Below are positions 19,905 to 27,400 of a stretch of 64,000 nucleotides of DNA, in pieces. The DNA is from Streptococcus ratti FA-1 = DSM 20564 (GTDB lineage Bacteria > Bacillota > Bacilli > Lactobacillales > Streptococcaceae). Numbering within the stretch: the stretch's first letter is position 1; every line of letters starts with the position of its first letter. Location of the stretch: positions 248,001-312,000 of the forward strand of contig NZ_AJTZ01000005.1 in NCBI RefSeq assembly GCF_000286075.1, in the 5' to 3' direction. The position numbers were made by a program, and so were the translations under genes. Under the pieces are notes generated by a model. The model did not search any database, had not been told where the DNA came from, and was given only the letters and a program-made list of their open reading frames with translations.

Positions 19905-20240
19905 TAAAAGGAGATAAAGGGGCAAAGCTCCCTTCAGAGTGTAGACAAACACATTTTTCAATGCAAACATGCTTTGAAGTTCTTCAAATATCGATTAAAT
20001 GGCTTTGGTTTGCGAGCGAAGCGATCCTTAATCCGAGACTTTCCGCCGTGATAAAAGTGGCAGAAACCCCATTGTTTCTGCCACTCGGAAGATTTGAGAC
20101 CTTAGGCTCAAATCTTAGGCATGGAATTCCGAAGGAAGTCGCTGCCGTCCGCATCACCTAAGGAAAGTCTCACAAAAGACTTTGTCTTCAAGTTGAAAGG
20201 AGCAAAGCTCCCTTTCTTTCAATCCAAAGAAAGGGGTGAA
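19905..20240. repeat. Chain of at least four hairpin-forming inverted repeats
   Basis: In about 330 nt without a credible gene there are several strong inverted repeats. AGTGGCAGAAAC / GTTTCTGCCACT (20056-20085) has 12-bp arms and a 6-nt loop. AAGATTTGAG / CTCAAATCTT (20089-20116) has 10-bp arms. AAAGTCT / AGACTTT lies at 20164-20183. CCCTTTCTTT / AAAGAAAGGG (20210-20235) has 10-bp arms. The phrase GGGGCAAAGCTCCC-like (19920-19933) is echoed by GGAGCAAAGCTCC (20199-20211). The short open frame at 19961-20161 inside it looks accidental. Its position next to a KTR relic suggests the end or transfer region of a decayed conjugative element. Confidence 0.5.
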
Positions 20241-20285
20241 AACATGGAACCATTATCTTTTCAGACGAAAATTTAGCTAAAAAGC

Positions 20286-20339
20286 TTGCAAAAATTTTTA
20301 AATGTGCTATACTTAACCAGTAAATAATTAACTGGTTAA
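20286..20339 (+). promoter_or_regulatory. adcA promoter with two AdcR boxes
   Basis: TTGCAA (20286-20291) and TATACT (20308-20313) are 16 nt apart. TTAACTGGTTAA (20328-20339) is an exact match to the AdcR consensus TTAACYRGTTAA. TTAACCAGTAAA (20313-20324) is an 11 of 12 match overlapping the -10. Zinc-bound AdcR should therefore repress adcA here. Confidence 0.8.
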
Positions 20340-20356
20340 CAAAAAAGGAGATTTAG

Positions 20357-21877
20357 ATGAAGAAAAAACCTGTTATCATCATATCACTGCTCATGTCTAT
20401 ATTACTGGCAGCTGTCACATTTTTAATGAATCAGAAAGAAAGCAAGAAAACCGATGGCAAGATAGCTGTCGTTACTACCTTTTATCCCATGTATGAATTT
20501 ACAAAAAATATTGTTGGCAATCAAGGGCAGGTCTCTCTCTTAATCAAAGCGGGAACAGAAGTCCATGACTTTGAACCGTCAACCAGAGATATTAGCAAAA
20601 TTCAGGATGCTGACGCCTTTGTCTACGATTCTGACAGCATGGAAACTTGGGTCAAATCTGTTAAAAAAACGATTAATACTAAAAAGGTACCATTTGTCAA
20701 AGCAACAGGTAATATGGTTTTAGCGCCAGGAGTGGCAGAGGAAGGAGAACATGGTCATAAAGGGCATCATCATGCTTATGATCCTCACGTTTGGCTGTCA
20801 CCAAAACGTGCTATTAAGTTGGTGGAAAATATTCGTGATGATCTCTCTAAAAGTTTTCCTCGTCGTGCTGAAGTCTTCAAGAAAAATGCAGCAAACTATA
20901 TTGAAAAACTTCAGTCCTTGGACAAGGAGTACTCAGAAGTCCTCACCAATGCAAAACAAAAATCTTTTGTCACACAGCATGCAGCTTTTGGCTACTTGGC
21001 CCTTGATTATGGCTTGACTCAAATTCCGATTACAGGCTTAACAGCTGAATCTGAACCTTCAGCTAAACGTTTGGCAGAACTTTCTAAATATGTTAAAGAG
21101 TACGGCATTAACTATATTTATTTTGAAGAAAATGCCTCTTCAGCCGTTTCCAAAACCTTGGCTGATGAAGCTGGTGTCAAAACGGCTGTACTGAGCCCTT
21201 TGGAAAGTCTGACAAAAAAGCAGATGGTGGCTGGCGAAAATTATTTTTCTGTCATGCGGCGCAATCTAAAAGCTCTCCAAAAAACGACAGATACAGCCGG
21301 CAAGGCTATTAAGCCTGAAACAGATAACAGCAAGACTGTTGCTAATGGCTACTTTAAGGATAAGAATGTGAAAGATCGCAAACTTTCCGATTGGACGGGT
21401 AAGTGGCAGTCAGTTTATCCTTATTTAAAAGACGGCAGTTTGGATAGTGTTTGGGATTATAAGGCCAAGTCTAAAAAAGATATGACTGCGCAGGAATATA
21501 AGGCTTATTACACTAAAGGCTACAAGACAGATGTTGACAAGATTGTTATTGATGGCAAGAAAAATACAGTTACCTTTACCCAAAAAGGCAAGGATTATAA
21601 GTATACCTATAAATATGTTGGTTACAAGATTCTCAAGTATTCAAAAGGAAATCGCGGTGTTCGCTATCTTTTTGAAACAAAGGCAAAGAATGTTGGCTCC
21701 TTCAAATACATTCAATTTAGCGACCATGACATCAAACCTCAAAAGGCAGAGCATTTCCATCTGTTCTGGGGCAGTGAAAGCCAGGATAAGCTGCTGGAAG
21801 AACTGGAAAACTGGCCAACCTACTATCCAAGTAAATTAAGCGGTCAAGAAATTGCTCAGGAAATTGTGGCTCACTAA
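20357..21877 (+). CDS. adcA: Zinc-binding protein AdcA (ZnuA-ZinT fusion) lacking a lipobox cysteine
   Basis: A protein of 506 residues: substrate-binding component of the Adc zinc ABC importer. A cluster A-I binding domain (about residues 35-315) contains VVTTFYPMYEFTKNI and a His-rich zinc loop EHGHKGHHHAYDPHVW (about 130-146). A C-terminal ZinT domain (about 345-506) opens with DWTGKWQSVYPYLKDGSLD and holds the HFHLFWG motif. The N-terminal hydrophobic helix has no cysteine, so lipid anchoring expected for AdcA is not encoded; it may remain anchored by an uncleaved helix. The permease and ATPase genes are not adjacent. It is regulated by the AdcR boxes upstream. Confidence 0.93.
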   Translation: MKKKPVIIISLLMSILLAAVTFLMNQKESKKTDGKIAVVTTFYPMYEFTKNIVGNQGQVSLLIKAGTEVHDFEPSTRDISKIQDADAFVYDSDSMETWVKSVKKTINTKKVPFVKATGNMVLAPGVAEEGEHGHKGHHHAYDPHVWLSPKRAIKLVENIRDDLSKSFPRRAEVFKKNAANYIEKLQSLDKEYSEVLTNAKQKSFVTQHAAFGYLALDYGLTQIPITGLTAESEPSAKRLAELSKYVKEYGINYIYFEENASSAVSKTLADEAGVKTAVLSPLESLTKKQMVAGENYFSVMRRNLKALQKTTDTAGKAIKPETDNSKTVANGYFKDKNVKDRKLSDWTGKWQSVYPYLKDGSLDSVWDYKAKSKKDMTAQEYKAYYTKGYKTDVDKIVIDGKKNTVTFTQKGKDYKYTYKYVGYKILKYSKGNRGVRYLFETKAKNVGSFKYIQFSDHDIKPQKAEHFHLFWGSESQDKLLEELENWPTYYPSKLSGQEIAQEIVAH

Positions 21878-21906
21878 AGACAGCCTGTTAAAATCAAGAA
21901 AAAAGC

Positions 21907-21950
21907 AAAGCAGCCGACAATTTTAAGATGAAGCGGCTGCTTTATTTTTT
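21907..21950 (+). terminator. Terminator after adcA
   Basis: AAAGCAGCCG and CGGCTGCTTT form a 10-bp stem around a 17-nt loop, followed by TATTTTTT. Confidence 0.8.
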
Positions 21951-22004
21951 GTGAGTCATTGAGAAATGATGAAAAGGGCTGTTGCTATTTAGATGAGTAA
22001 ACGT

Positions 22005-22038
22005 TTGCAAATAATCCTGCTATTTCTTATAATAGCAG
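22005..22038 (+). promoter_or_regulatory. Promoter with CTGCTATT-N6-AATAGCAG palindrome
   Basis: TTGCAA (22005-22010), a 17-nt spacer and TATAAT (22028-22033) make a near-ideal promoter. The palindrome arms (22017-22024, 22031-22038) sit over the -10, so a repressor probably acts there. The repressor is not identified. Confidence 0.6.
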
Positions 22039-22058
22039 TAATGAAGAAAGGAGTGCTT

Positions 22059-23009
22059 ATGAAAGCAGCAGTTGTTTATAAAGCTGGTGGTCCGGATGCT
22101 TTTGTCATCGAGGATAGGCCGCTCCCTAAACTCAAAGCAGGGTGGAGTCTCATCAAGGTTTTAGGCTTTGGTATCAACCATTCAGAAATTTTCACAAGGC
22201 AAGGGCTGTCTCCCAGTGTTACCTTTCCCAGAATTTTGGGAATTGAATGTATCGGAGAGGTTGTTCAGACACGGTCTCCCTATCTAAAGGCTAACCAGCA
22301 GATTATTTCTATCATGGGAGAAATGGGGCGCGATTTTGATGGTTCTTATGCAGAATACACACTTCTGCCGGATGAGCAGATTTATCCTGTTAAAACGGAT
22401 TTGCCGATAGAAAAGTTAGCTGCTCTGCCTGAAACTTATTATACTGCCTACGGTGCTTTTAAAAACCTGCAAATTAAAGCAGGAGATGTGACTCTGATAC
22501 GGGGAGCATCGTCTGGTGTTGGTCTGGCCATGCTTGGTCTGATTAAGGCACAGTTTCCTCAAAATAAGGTTTTCGGCAGCAGCCGCCATCTAGAAAAAGA
22601 GGCTGTTTTATTAAACTTGGGCTACGATGAGATTATTTTGGATGAAAACAATGTTTTACAAACGGATTTGAGCTTTGATAAAATTTTAGAGTTAATCGGG
22701 CCGGCCTCTGTCAAAGATTCTTTTGATCATATTAACGAGCAGGGGATTGTCTGCTCCAATGGTCAGCTGGGCGGCCGCTGGTATCTGGAAGACTTCGATC
22801 CGATTATGGAATTAAAGCACAACAGTTATCTGACAAGTTTTTACTCTGGTAATGTTGACCGAAAAAAGCTACAGGAAATGCTGGATTATGTGACTAAATT
22901 CCAAGTTCCGATTCGTGTTGAGAGGACTTTTAAACTAGAGGACATTAGCAAAGCCCATGCTTATATTGAAAGCGCAGCGGGTTTTGGTAAGGTTATTGTT
23001 TTAAATTAG
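22059..23009 (+). CDS. Zinc-less medium-chain dehydrogenase (quinone oxidoreductase-like)
   Basis: An MDR-superfamily oxidoreductase of 316 residues using NAD(P)H. The GroES-like N-terminal domain includes GFGINHSEIFTRQGLSP and a LGIECIGEVV turn. The Rossmann fold contains TLIRGASSGVGLAMLGL (about residues 146-162). Catalytic zinc ligands of true alcohol dehydrogenases are not evident, pointing to the quinone/enone reductase branch. The ATG at 22059 follows an AAAGGAG site; longer in-frame starts are hydrophobic and overlap the promoter. The substrate is unknown. It may be transcribed together with the two cupin genes that follow. Confidence 0.85.
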   Translation: MKAAVVYKAGGPDAFVIEDRPLPKLKAGWSLIKVLGFGINHSEIFTRQGLSPSVTFPRILGIECIGEVVQTRSPYLKANQQIISIMGEMGRDFDGSYAEYTLLPDEQIYPVKTDLPIEKLAALPETYYTAYGAFKNLQIKAGDVTLIRGASSGVGLAMLGLIKAQFPQNKVFGSSRHLEKEAVLLNLGYDEIILDENNVLQTDLSFDKILELIGPASVKDSFDHINEQGIVCSNGQLGGRWYLEDFDPIMELKHNSYLTSFYSGNVDRKKLQEMLDYVTKFQVPIRVERTFKLEDISKAHAYIESAAGFGKVIVLN

Positions 23010-23100
23010 GGCTTCTGAGCCCGCAAAACAGGAAAAACTCAGCCTGTCTTGCAGTTTGTAACCTATAGTAGAGATCGGCTGTAAAAAGAAAGAGGAAAAA

Positions 23101-23448
23101 ATGGTTTATATTGAAAAACTTCAGCCTAGCAAGGTATTAGATTTAAAAAAAGAAGTTCCGATTGAAGAAGAGCAGATGCTTAGTAAAACACTGGTACAGC
23201 GGAAGGAACTGGGAATGACACTTTTCTCACTGGATAAGGATCAGGAGATCAGCCGCCACTCATCACCTGGTGATGCCATGGTTAATGTTTTAAGCGGTCT
23301 GGCAGAAATTACTATTGATGAAGATGTCTTTGAAGTAGCTGCTGGCCAGACTATTGTTATGCCGGCGGGTATTCCGCACAGCCTTTATGCAAAAGAAGCC
23401 TTTCAAATGCTGCTAGTTGTTGTAAAACCAGAGGTGGACCATGATTGA
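23101..23448 (+). CDS. Cupin-domain protein 1
   Basis: A single-domain small cupin of 115 residues. The first cupin motif is represented by ISRHSSPGDAMVNVLSGLAEITID and the second by VMPAGIPHSLYA, giving histidines and a glutamate in the usual metal-binding places although not all ligands are canonical. The ATG follows GAAAGAGGAAAAA. Its end overlaps the next cupin gene by 8 nt, so the two are translationally coupled. The ligand is unknown. Confidence 0.75.
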   Translation: MVYIEKLQPSKVLDLKKEVPIEEEQMLSKTLVQRKELGMTLFSLDKDQEISRHSSPGDAMVNVLSGLAEITIDEDVFEVAAGQTIVMPAGIPHSLYAKEAFQMLLVVVKPEVDHD

Positions 23449-23746
23449 TAATCTTTTAGAGCTAGTAAAATACCATGACGGGCAAATTGCCAGCCGCTCT
23501 TTAACCAAGAAATTGGGAATGAATAATCCCATCACTCTCTATGCCATGCCAGCTGGTGAGTCCATTAGTAATGAAAGCAGTAAATTATGCAAATTGATAC
23601 AGGTTTTAGAAGGCAGTTTGCAAGTGGAAATAGCGGGAGAGAAGCATATTCTTAATCATCAAGGCTTGATTAGCATTGCTGCCAATCAAGTACACAATCT
23701 CTATGCGCTTAAAGATACTAAGCTGTTGCAGATAGAAGGGGAATAA
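23441..23746 (+). CDS. Cupin-domain protein 2
   Basis: A small cupin of 101 residues, paralogous in fold to its upstream neighbour but divergent. It has AGESISNESSKLCKLIQVLEGSLQVEIAG and a weak second motif ISIAANQVHNLYAL. Several metal-ligand histidines seen in the first cupin are replaced (for example ISNESS in place of the HSSP region), so it may not bind metal. It could act as the non-catalytic half of a heterodimer with the upstream cupin. This is inferred from the 8-nt gene overlap and sequence differences. Confidence 0.65.
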   Translation: MIDNLLELVKYHDGQIASRSLTKKLGMNNPITLYAMPAGESISNESSKLCKLIQVLEGSLQVEIAGEKHILNHQGLISIAANQVHNLYALKDTKLLQIEGE

Positions 23747-23765
23747 CGAAAACAGCTGAACAAAC

Positions 23766-23797
23766 AAAAAACCTTGACAAAGCAAGGTTTTTCTTTC
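23766..23797. terminator. Bidirectional terminator between cupin 2 and rpmE2
   Basis: AAAAACCTTG and CAAGGTTTTT form a 10-bp stem with a 6-nt loop between convergent genes. Confidence 0.8.
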
Positions 23798-24040
23798 TTA
23801 TTTGAGACCGTATTTTTTGTTGAAACGATCGACACGTCCGTCTGCTTGAGTGAATTTTTGACGTCCTGTGTAGAATGGGTGTGAATCAGATGAAATTTCC
23901 ACACGGATGAGTGGGTATGTTTCACCTTCGAATTCAACGGTTTCATTTGAAGTCTTAGTTGAACCGCTGAGGAACTGATAGCCAGTTGAAGTATCCATGA
24001 AGACAACTGGACGGTATTCTGGATGAATATCTTTTCTCAT
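23798..24040 (-). CDS. rpmE2: Ribosomal protein bL31 type B
   Basis: A protein of 80 residues. [21 protein letters not shown] and the C-terminal [16 protein letters not shown] match type B L31, which lacks the CxxC zinc ligands of type A. It binds the 50S subunit near the central protuberance. The ATG at 24040 has AGAAAGGAAA upstream on the minus strand; longer frames start inside the leader. Type B L31 genes are often zinc-regulated (general knowledge), but I found no AdcR box in front of this one. Confidence 0.93.
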   Translation of the reverse strand: MRKDIHPEYRPVVFMDTSTGYQFLSGSTKTSNETVEFEGETYPLIRVEISSDSHPFYTGRQKFTQADGRVDRFNKKYGLK

Positions 24041-24480
24041 TTTAAAAAATTTCCTTTCTGCCATAGCCCTTTTCGAGCCATAGTTAATCAACTATTCTAG
24101 TCTAGCAAAACTTTGCCCAATTGGCAAGTCTTTTATAGGATTTTTTTGCTTGGCCGCCCTTCTTGGAACACTTTGTTCGACTTCTTTGATGGTCTTATTG
24201 CTAATAGGGGGCCAGATAAGCTATAATAGTAGCAATGTTTGAGAGATAGCATCTGAAATTGGCTGATATAGAAGATTATTCACGGATACCCATGAACAAA
24301 GCTTATATAGAGATGGGCAAATCAGCCTCCTTAATCCCTATAAATTAAAGATTAGTGACAGTATCGCAAAGAGAGGAAAGAACCAAGCAACTTTTAAGGG
24401 ATTAGCAATCAGGACATTAGGCTTGCCTTGAGCGTCCAGACAGAGCTAGTCTTTTGACAAGGTAATAGAGGAGGATTTAG
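24041..24480. other. 440-nt intergenic region, no gene seen
   Basis: The rpmE2 5' region and the region before the acetyltransferase. A TATAAT on the plus strand at about 24221 is the only promoter-like element I see. Short open frames such as the one at 24291 show no family resemblance. Confidence 0.4.
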
Positions 24481-25032
24481 ATGTTTACAAGAAAAGATGG
24501 TTTTGCCATTCGCCCCTTAAGGGCAGACGATTTAGAAATGTATTATGAAGAAGGTTTTCATCCTTTAGATCCAGCTGTTGTCTATTTTACTGGAGGGACT
24601 GCCGATTTTTCAAAGGAGGAGATCAGAGCTTATCTGAATAAGATCAGTCAGGACAGCAGCCGCTTTGATTTTGCCATCTTAAATCCCCAAGGGCGTATCA
24701 TCGGGGAGGTGGTCATCAACGAGATTGACCAAGAAGTAAGGCAGGCTAATTTTAGGATTCTCTTGTTTTCACAAGCCTATCGCCATCGCGGCATAGGAAG
24801 CTGGGCGACCAATTTTGCGCTGGATTTCGCTTTCCAAGAACTAAACCTTCACCGTCTGTCACTTGAGGTTTTCTCTTACAATCAAGCTGCACAGGCCATG
24901 TATAGAAAAGTAGGCTTTAAAGAGGAAGGACGCCTGCGTCACGCCATCTTAGACGGAGAAAATTATGCCGACCTAATCTTGATGGCGATCTTAGAAGAAG
25001 ACTATCACCAATTAAGAACAGGCGGTTGCTGA
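24481..25032 (+). CDS. GNAT family N-acetyltransferase (RimJ/RimL-like)
   Basis: A protein of 183 residues. The acetyl-CoA pyrophosphate-binding loop is SQAYRHRGIGSWATNFALDFAF (about residues 98-118), followed by the LNLHRLSLEVFSYNQAAQAMYRKVGFKEEGRLR stretch characteristic of RimJ/RimL and spermidine-type acetyltransferases. The substrate is not predictable. A GAGGAGGATTTAG site precedes the ATG. The stop codon lies inside the stem of a terminator, so the gene is monocistronic on the 3' side. Confidence 0.85.
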   Translation: MFTRKDGFAIRPLRADDLEMYYEEGFHPLDPAVVYFTGGTADFSKEEIRAYLNKISQDSSRFDFAILNPQGRIIGEVVINEIDQEVRQANFRILLFSQAYRHRGIGSWATNFALDFAFQELNLHRLSLEVFSYNQAAQAMYRKVGFKEEGRLRHAILDGENYADLILMAILEEDYHQLRTGGC

Positions 25033-25050
25033 CAACCGCCTGTTTGTTTC
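25017..25050. terminator. Bidirectional terminator between convergent genes
   Basis: AACAGGCGGTTG and CAACCGCCTGTT form a perfect 12-bp stem with a CTGA loop. It overlaps the acetyltransferase stop codon. Confidence 0.85.
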
Positions 25051-25051
25051 T

Positions 25052-25984
25052 TTAAATGAGTGCTTTCTGTAATTCCTTGTAAATGTCTTCATTCTCGTCG
25101 AGAGAATAAGAGTTCGCACCGCTAGCTAAGGGATGGCCGCCGCCGGCATGTCTTTTGGCAACTTCATTGATGACGGTAGACTTGCTGCGCAGGCGCACGC
25201 GGTAATGGCCGTCCGGCTGTTCCACAAAAATGGCCCAGGCTTCCACACTGTCGATTTTTCCTGGACTTCCGACAATGGCGGATGTTTCTGCATCGGTTAG
25301 TTCATATTCTTTCATCAGATCCTGTGTAAGGGTGACACGCGCTGCTCCATGTGCATCAATTTCAAGATGGTCAAAGACATAAGCCTGCAATTTAGCCACT
25401 TTATAGGGGAACGAGTCCATCTGCCGAACCATAGTCGCAAAGTCAAAGTCATATTTCCGAAGTTCACTGGCGATTGCTAAGGTTTTGGCGCTTGTGGCAG
25501 GATAGAGAAAGCGTCCGGTATCTCCGACAATACCGGCATAGAGAAGACGTGCAGCCGAATCAGAGAGCTTGAGCTGATGTGACAAGGCAAAATCAGCAAT
25601 GATTTCACTGGCGCTTGAAGCACTTGTATCAACGAGAGAAATATCGCCATATTGGTCTTCGTCTGGATGGTGATCAATCTTAATCTGAAATGCTCCTTGG
25701 CCATAACGTTTGTCATCAATCCGAGGCCGATTGGCAGTGTCAACAATAATAACAAGAGCACCGTGATAATCCTCATCCTGAACGGAATCCATCTGCGTCA
25801 GCCAGGCAAGACTTGGTTCATCAAAACCAGTTGCTTTAACGGTTTTTTGGGGGAAATTGGTTTTGATAATTTCTTTTAAGCCAACCTGACTGCCTAGGGC
25901 ATCAGGATCAGGCTTCATATGACGGTGGATGATGATGGTATCATAAGTTTTAATTTTTTCTAGAATTTGTTCGAATAAAGTCAT
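25052..25984 (-). CDS. DHH/DHHA1 phosphoesterase (NrnA/Pde2-like)
   Basis: A cytosolic DHH-family protein of 310 residues. The metal-binding motifs are RHMKPDPDALGS near residues 21-32, VDTAN near 81-85, and DHHPDE near 105-110. A C-terminal DHHA1 domain carries GGGHPLASGA. Homologues degrade nanoRNA and pAp, and the streptococcal Pde2 hydrolyses pApA in cyclic-di-AMP turnover. Which activity dominates here is inferred from family. No N-terminal membrane helices are present, so it is not the GdpP/Pde1 type. Confidence 0.88.
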   Translation of the reverse strand: MTLFEQILEKIKTYDTIIIHRHMKPDPDALGSQVGLKEIIKTNFPQKTVKATGFDEPSLAWLTQMDSVQDEDYHGALVIIVDTANRPRIDDKRYGQGAFQIKIDHHPDEDQYGDISLVDTSASSASEIIADFALSHQLKLSDSAARLLYAGIVGDTGRFLYPATSAKTLAIASELRKYDFDFATMVRQMDSFPYKVAKLQAYVFDHLEIDAHGAARVTLTQDLMKEYELTDAETSAIVGSPGKIDSVEAWAIFVEQPDGHYRVRLRSKSTVINEVAKRHAGGGHPLASGANSYSLDENEDIYKELQKALI

Positions 25985-26004
25985 GTTTTGTCCTTATAGT
26001 TATT

Positions 26005-26436
26005 TTATTTCTTTAACTTCATGTCAATATGAGGAATACCGTCTTCTAAATATTCTTGAGAGCTAGGCTGGAAACCAAAGGAGGCATAAAAAGATTTTAG
26101 ATATGCCTGAGCCTGAATGTAAATAGGCTGGTTTGGAAATGTTTTTTGACAGATACTGAGTGCTTTAGTGACAAGCTCTTTTGCTAGTCCTTTTTTCCTA
26201 TTTTCTGGACTAACTAAAACGCGTCCAATTTGAACAAGCTCATTATTTGGAATAATACGACAATAAGCAGAAACAGCTTGGCCATTTTCCAAAAACAAAT
26301 GAAGGGCAGTCAAATCCTTGTCATCAACTTCGGGGTAGGCACAATTTTGTTCAACCACGAAGATATCTGTACGTACCTTGTAGATAGCAAATAATTCATG
26401 TGTGGACAATTCATCAAATGTTTTTAGTTTCCACAT
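26005..26436 (-). CDS. ElaA-like GNAT acetyltransferase
   Basis: A protein of 143 residues. The opening ELFAIYKVRTDIFVVEQNCAYPEVDDKD is characteristic of the ElaA group. IGRVLVSPENRKKGLAKELVTKAL (about residues 71-94) is the acetyl-CoA-binding loop. The substrate is unknown. It lies 20 nt upstream of the DHH phosphoesterase gene on the same strand, so the two are probably one transcript. Confidence 0.85.
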   Translation of the reverse strand: MWKLKTFDELSTHELFAIYKVRTDIFVVEQNCAYPEVDDKDLTALHLFLENGQAVSAYCRIIPNNELVQIGRVLVSPENRKKGLAKELVTKALSICQKTFPNQPIYIQAQAYLKSFYASFGFQPSSQEYLEDGIPHIDMKLKK

Positions 26437-26468
26437 AATAAAACCTCCATGGCACTATTATAGCATGA

Positions 26469-26502
26469 AAAACCCAGTCCTCAAACAGGATTGGGTTTTC
26501 CT
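26469..26502. terminator. Terminator after the yghU-like gene
   Basis: AAAACCCAGTCCT and AGGATTGGGTTTT form a 13-bp stem (one G-T wobble) with a 5-nt loop. It has A/T runs on both sides and acts on the minus strand for the gene ending at 26502. Confidence 0.8.
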
Positions 26503-27293
26503 TATGTGATGGCTTTATAATCAGCTTTCAAAGCCCGCTTAACAGCAGGACGCTGAGCGATTCTTTGCGTCCAGTCTAGTAAGTGTTGGTAGGTGTCTAA
26601 AGCGAGAAATTCATAGGCTCCCTCGTAAAGGGCATCCTGTGCTAAACGGCCATACCAAGACCAGACAGCTATATCAGCGATGGTATAGTCTTCTCCGGCA
26701 ATGTAGGACTTATCAGCTAATTCCTTATCCAATAAGTCTAGCTGACGCTTGGTTTCCATCGTAAAGCGATTGATGGGATATTCTAATTTTTCAGGAGCAT
26801 AGTTGAAAAAATGACCGAAACCGCCACCGACAAAGGGAGCTGCCCCCATTTGCCAAAAGAGCCAATTAAGAACTTCTGTTCTTTGCGCCCAATCTTTAGG
26901 AATGAAGTGTCCAAATTTATCAGCTAAATAAAGCAAAATAGAGCCAGATTCAAAGACACGGATGCTCGGTTCCTGAGACTTATCCAAAAGAGCTGGAATT
27001 TTAGAGTTGGGGTTGATGGCAACGAAATCAGAACCAAATTGGTCGCCCTCCATGATGGAAATTTTGAAGAGGTCATAATCCGCTTCTTTGACACCAAGCT
27101 CGCGCAGTTCTTCCAGCATAATAGTTACTTTAATACCGTTAGGTGTGCCTAAAGAATAAACCTGCAGCGGCTTGTCACCTTGAGGTAGTTTTTGGTCGAA
27201 ACGGCTGCCAGCAGTCGGACGGTTGATGCCAGAAAATTTTCCTTGATTGCTTTCCTCATCAGACCAAACTTTTGGCGGGATATAGTGAGACAT
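26502..27293 (-). CDS. yghU: YghU-like glutathione-dependent disulfide oxidoreductase
   Basis: A glutathione S-transferase fold protein of 263 residues. The N-terminal extension SHYIPPKVW and the thioredoxin-like domain LQVYSLGTPNGIKVTIMLEEL are those of the YghU/Ure2p-like group, with NPNSKIPALLD and ESGSILLYLADKFG as the glutathione-binding region. The C-terminal helical domain follows. Homologues reduce disulfide-bonded glutathione adducts. The ATG at 27293 is preceded by AAAGGAG; the further upstream ATG at 27308 lies within that site. Confidence 0.88.
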   Translation of the reverse strand: MSHYIPPKVWSDEESNQGKFSGINRPTAGSRFDQKLPQGDKPLQVYSLGTPNGIKVTIMLEELRELGVKEADYDLFKISIMEGDQFGSDFVAINPNSKIPALLDKSQEPSIRVFESGSILLYLADKFGHFIPKDWAQRTEVLNWLFWQMGAAPFVGGGFGHFFNYAPEKLEYPINRFTMETKRQLDLLDKELADKSYIAGEDYTIADIAVWSWYGRLAQDALYEGAYEFLALDTYQHLLDWTQRIAQRPAVKRALKADYKAIT

Positions 27294-27400
27294 AATTTCT
27301 CCTTTCAAATGCTAAGATATTTTCAAAATATAGCACAGAAAAATGAGAAAAGCAACTGAAATATGTTATGATAGATAGCAATAGAAATTGGAGTCTGATA

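Noticed and set aside
19961..20161. 66-codon frame inside the hairpin chain
   Set aside because: Translation only reflects the inverted repeats, with no ribosome site.
24081..24100. Possible AdcR site before rpmE2
   Set aside because: AGTTAATCAACTAT is too far from TTAACYRGTTAA to call a box.
24291..24347. Short ORF before the acetyltransferase gene
   Set aside because: 18 codons with no ribosome site or similarity.
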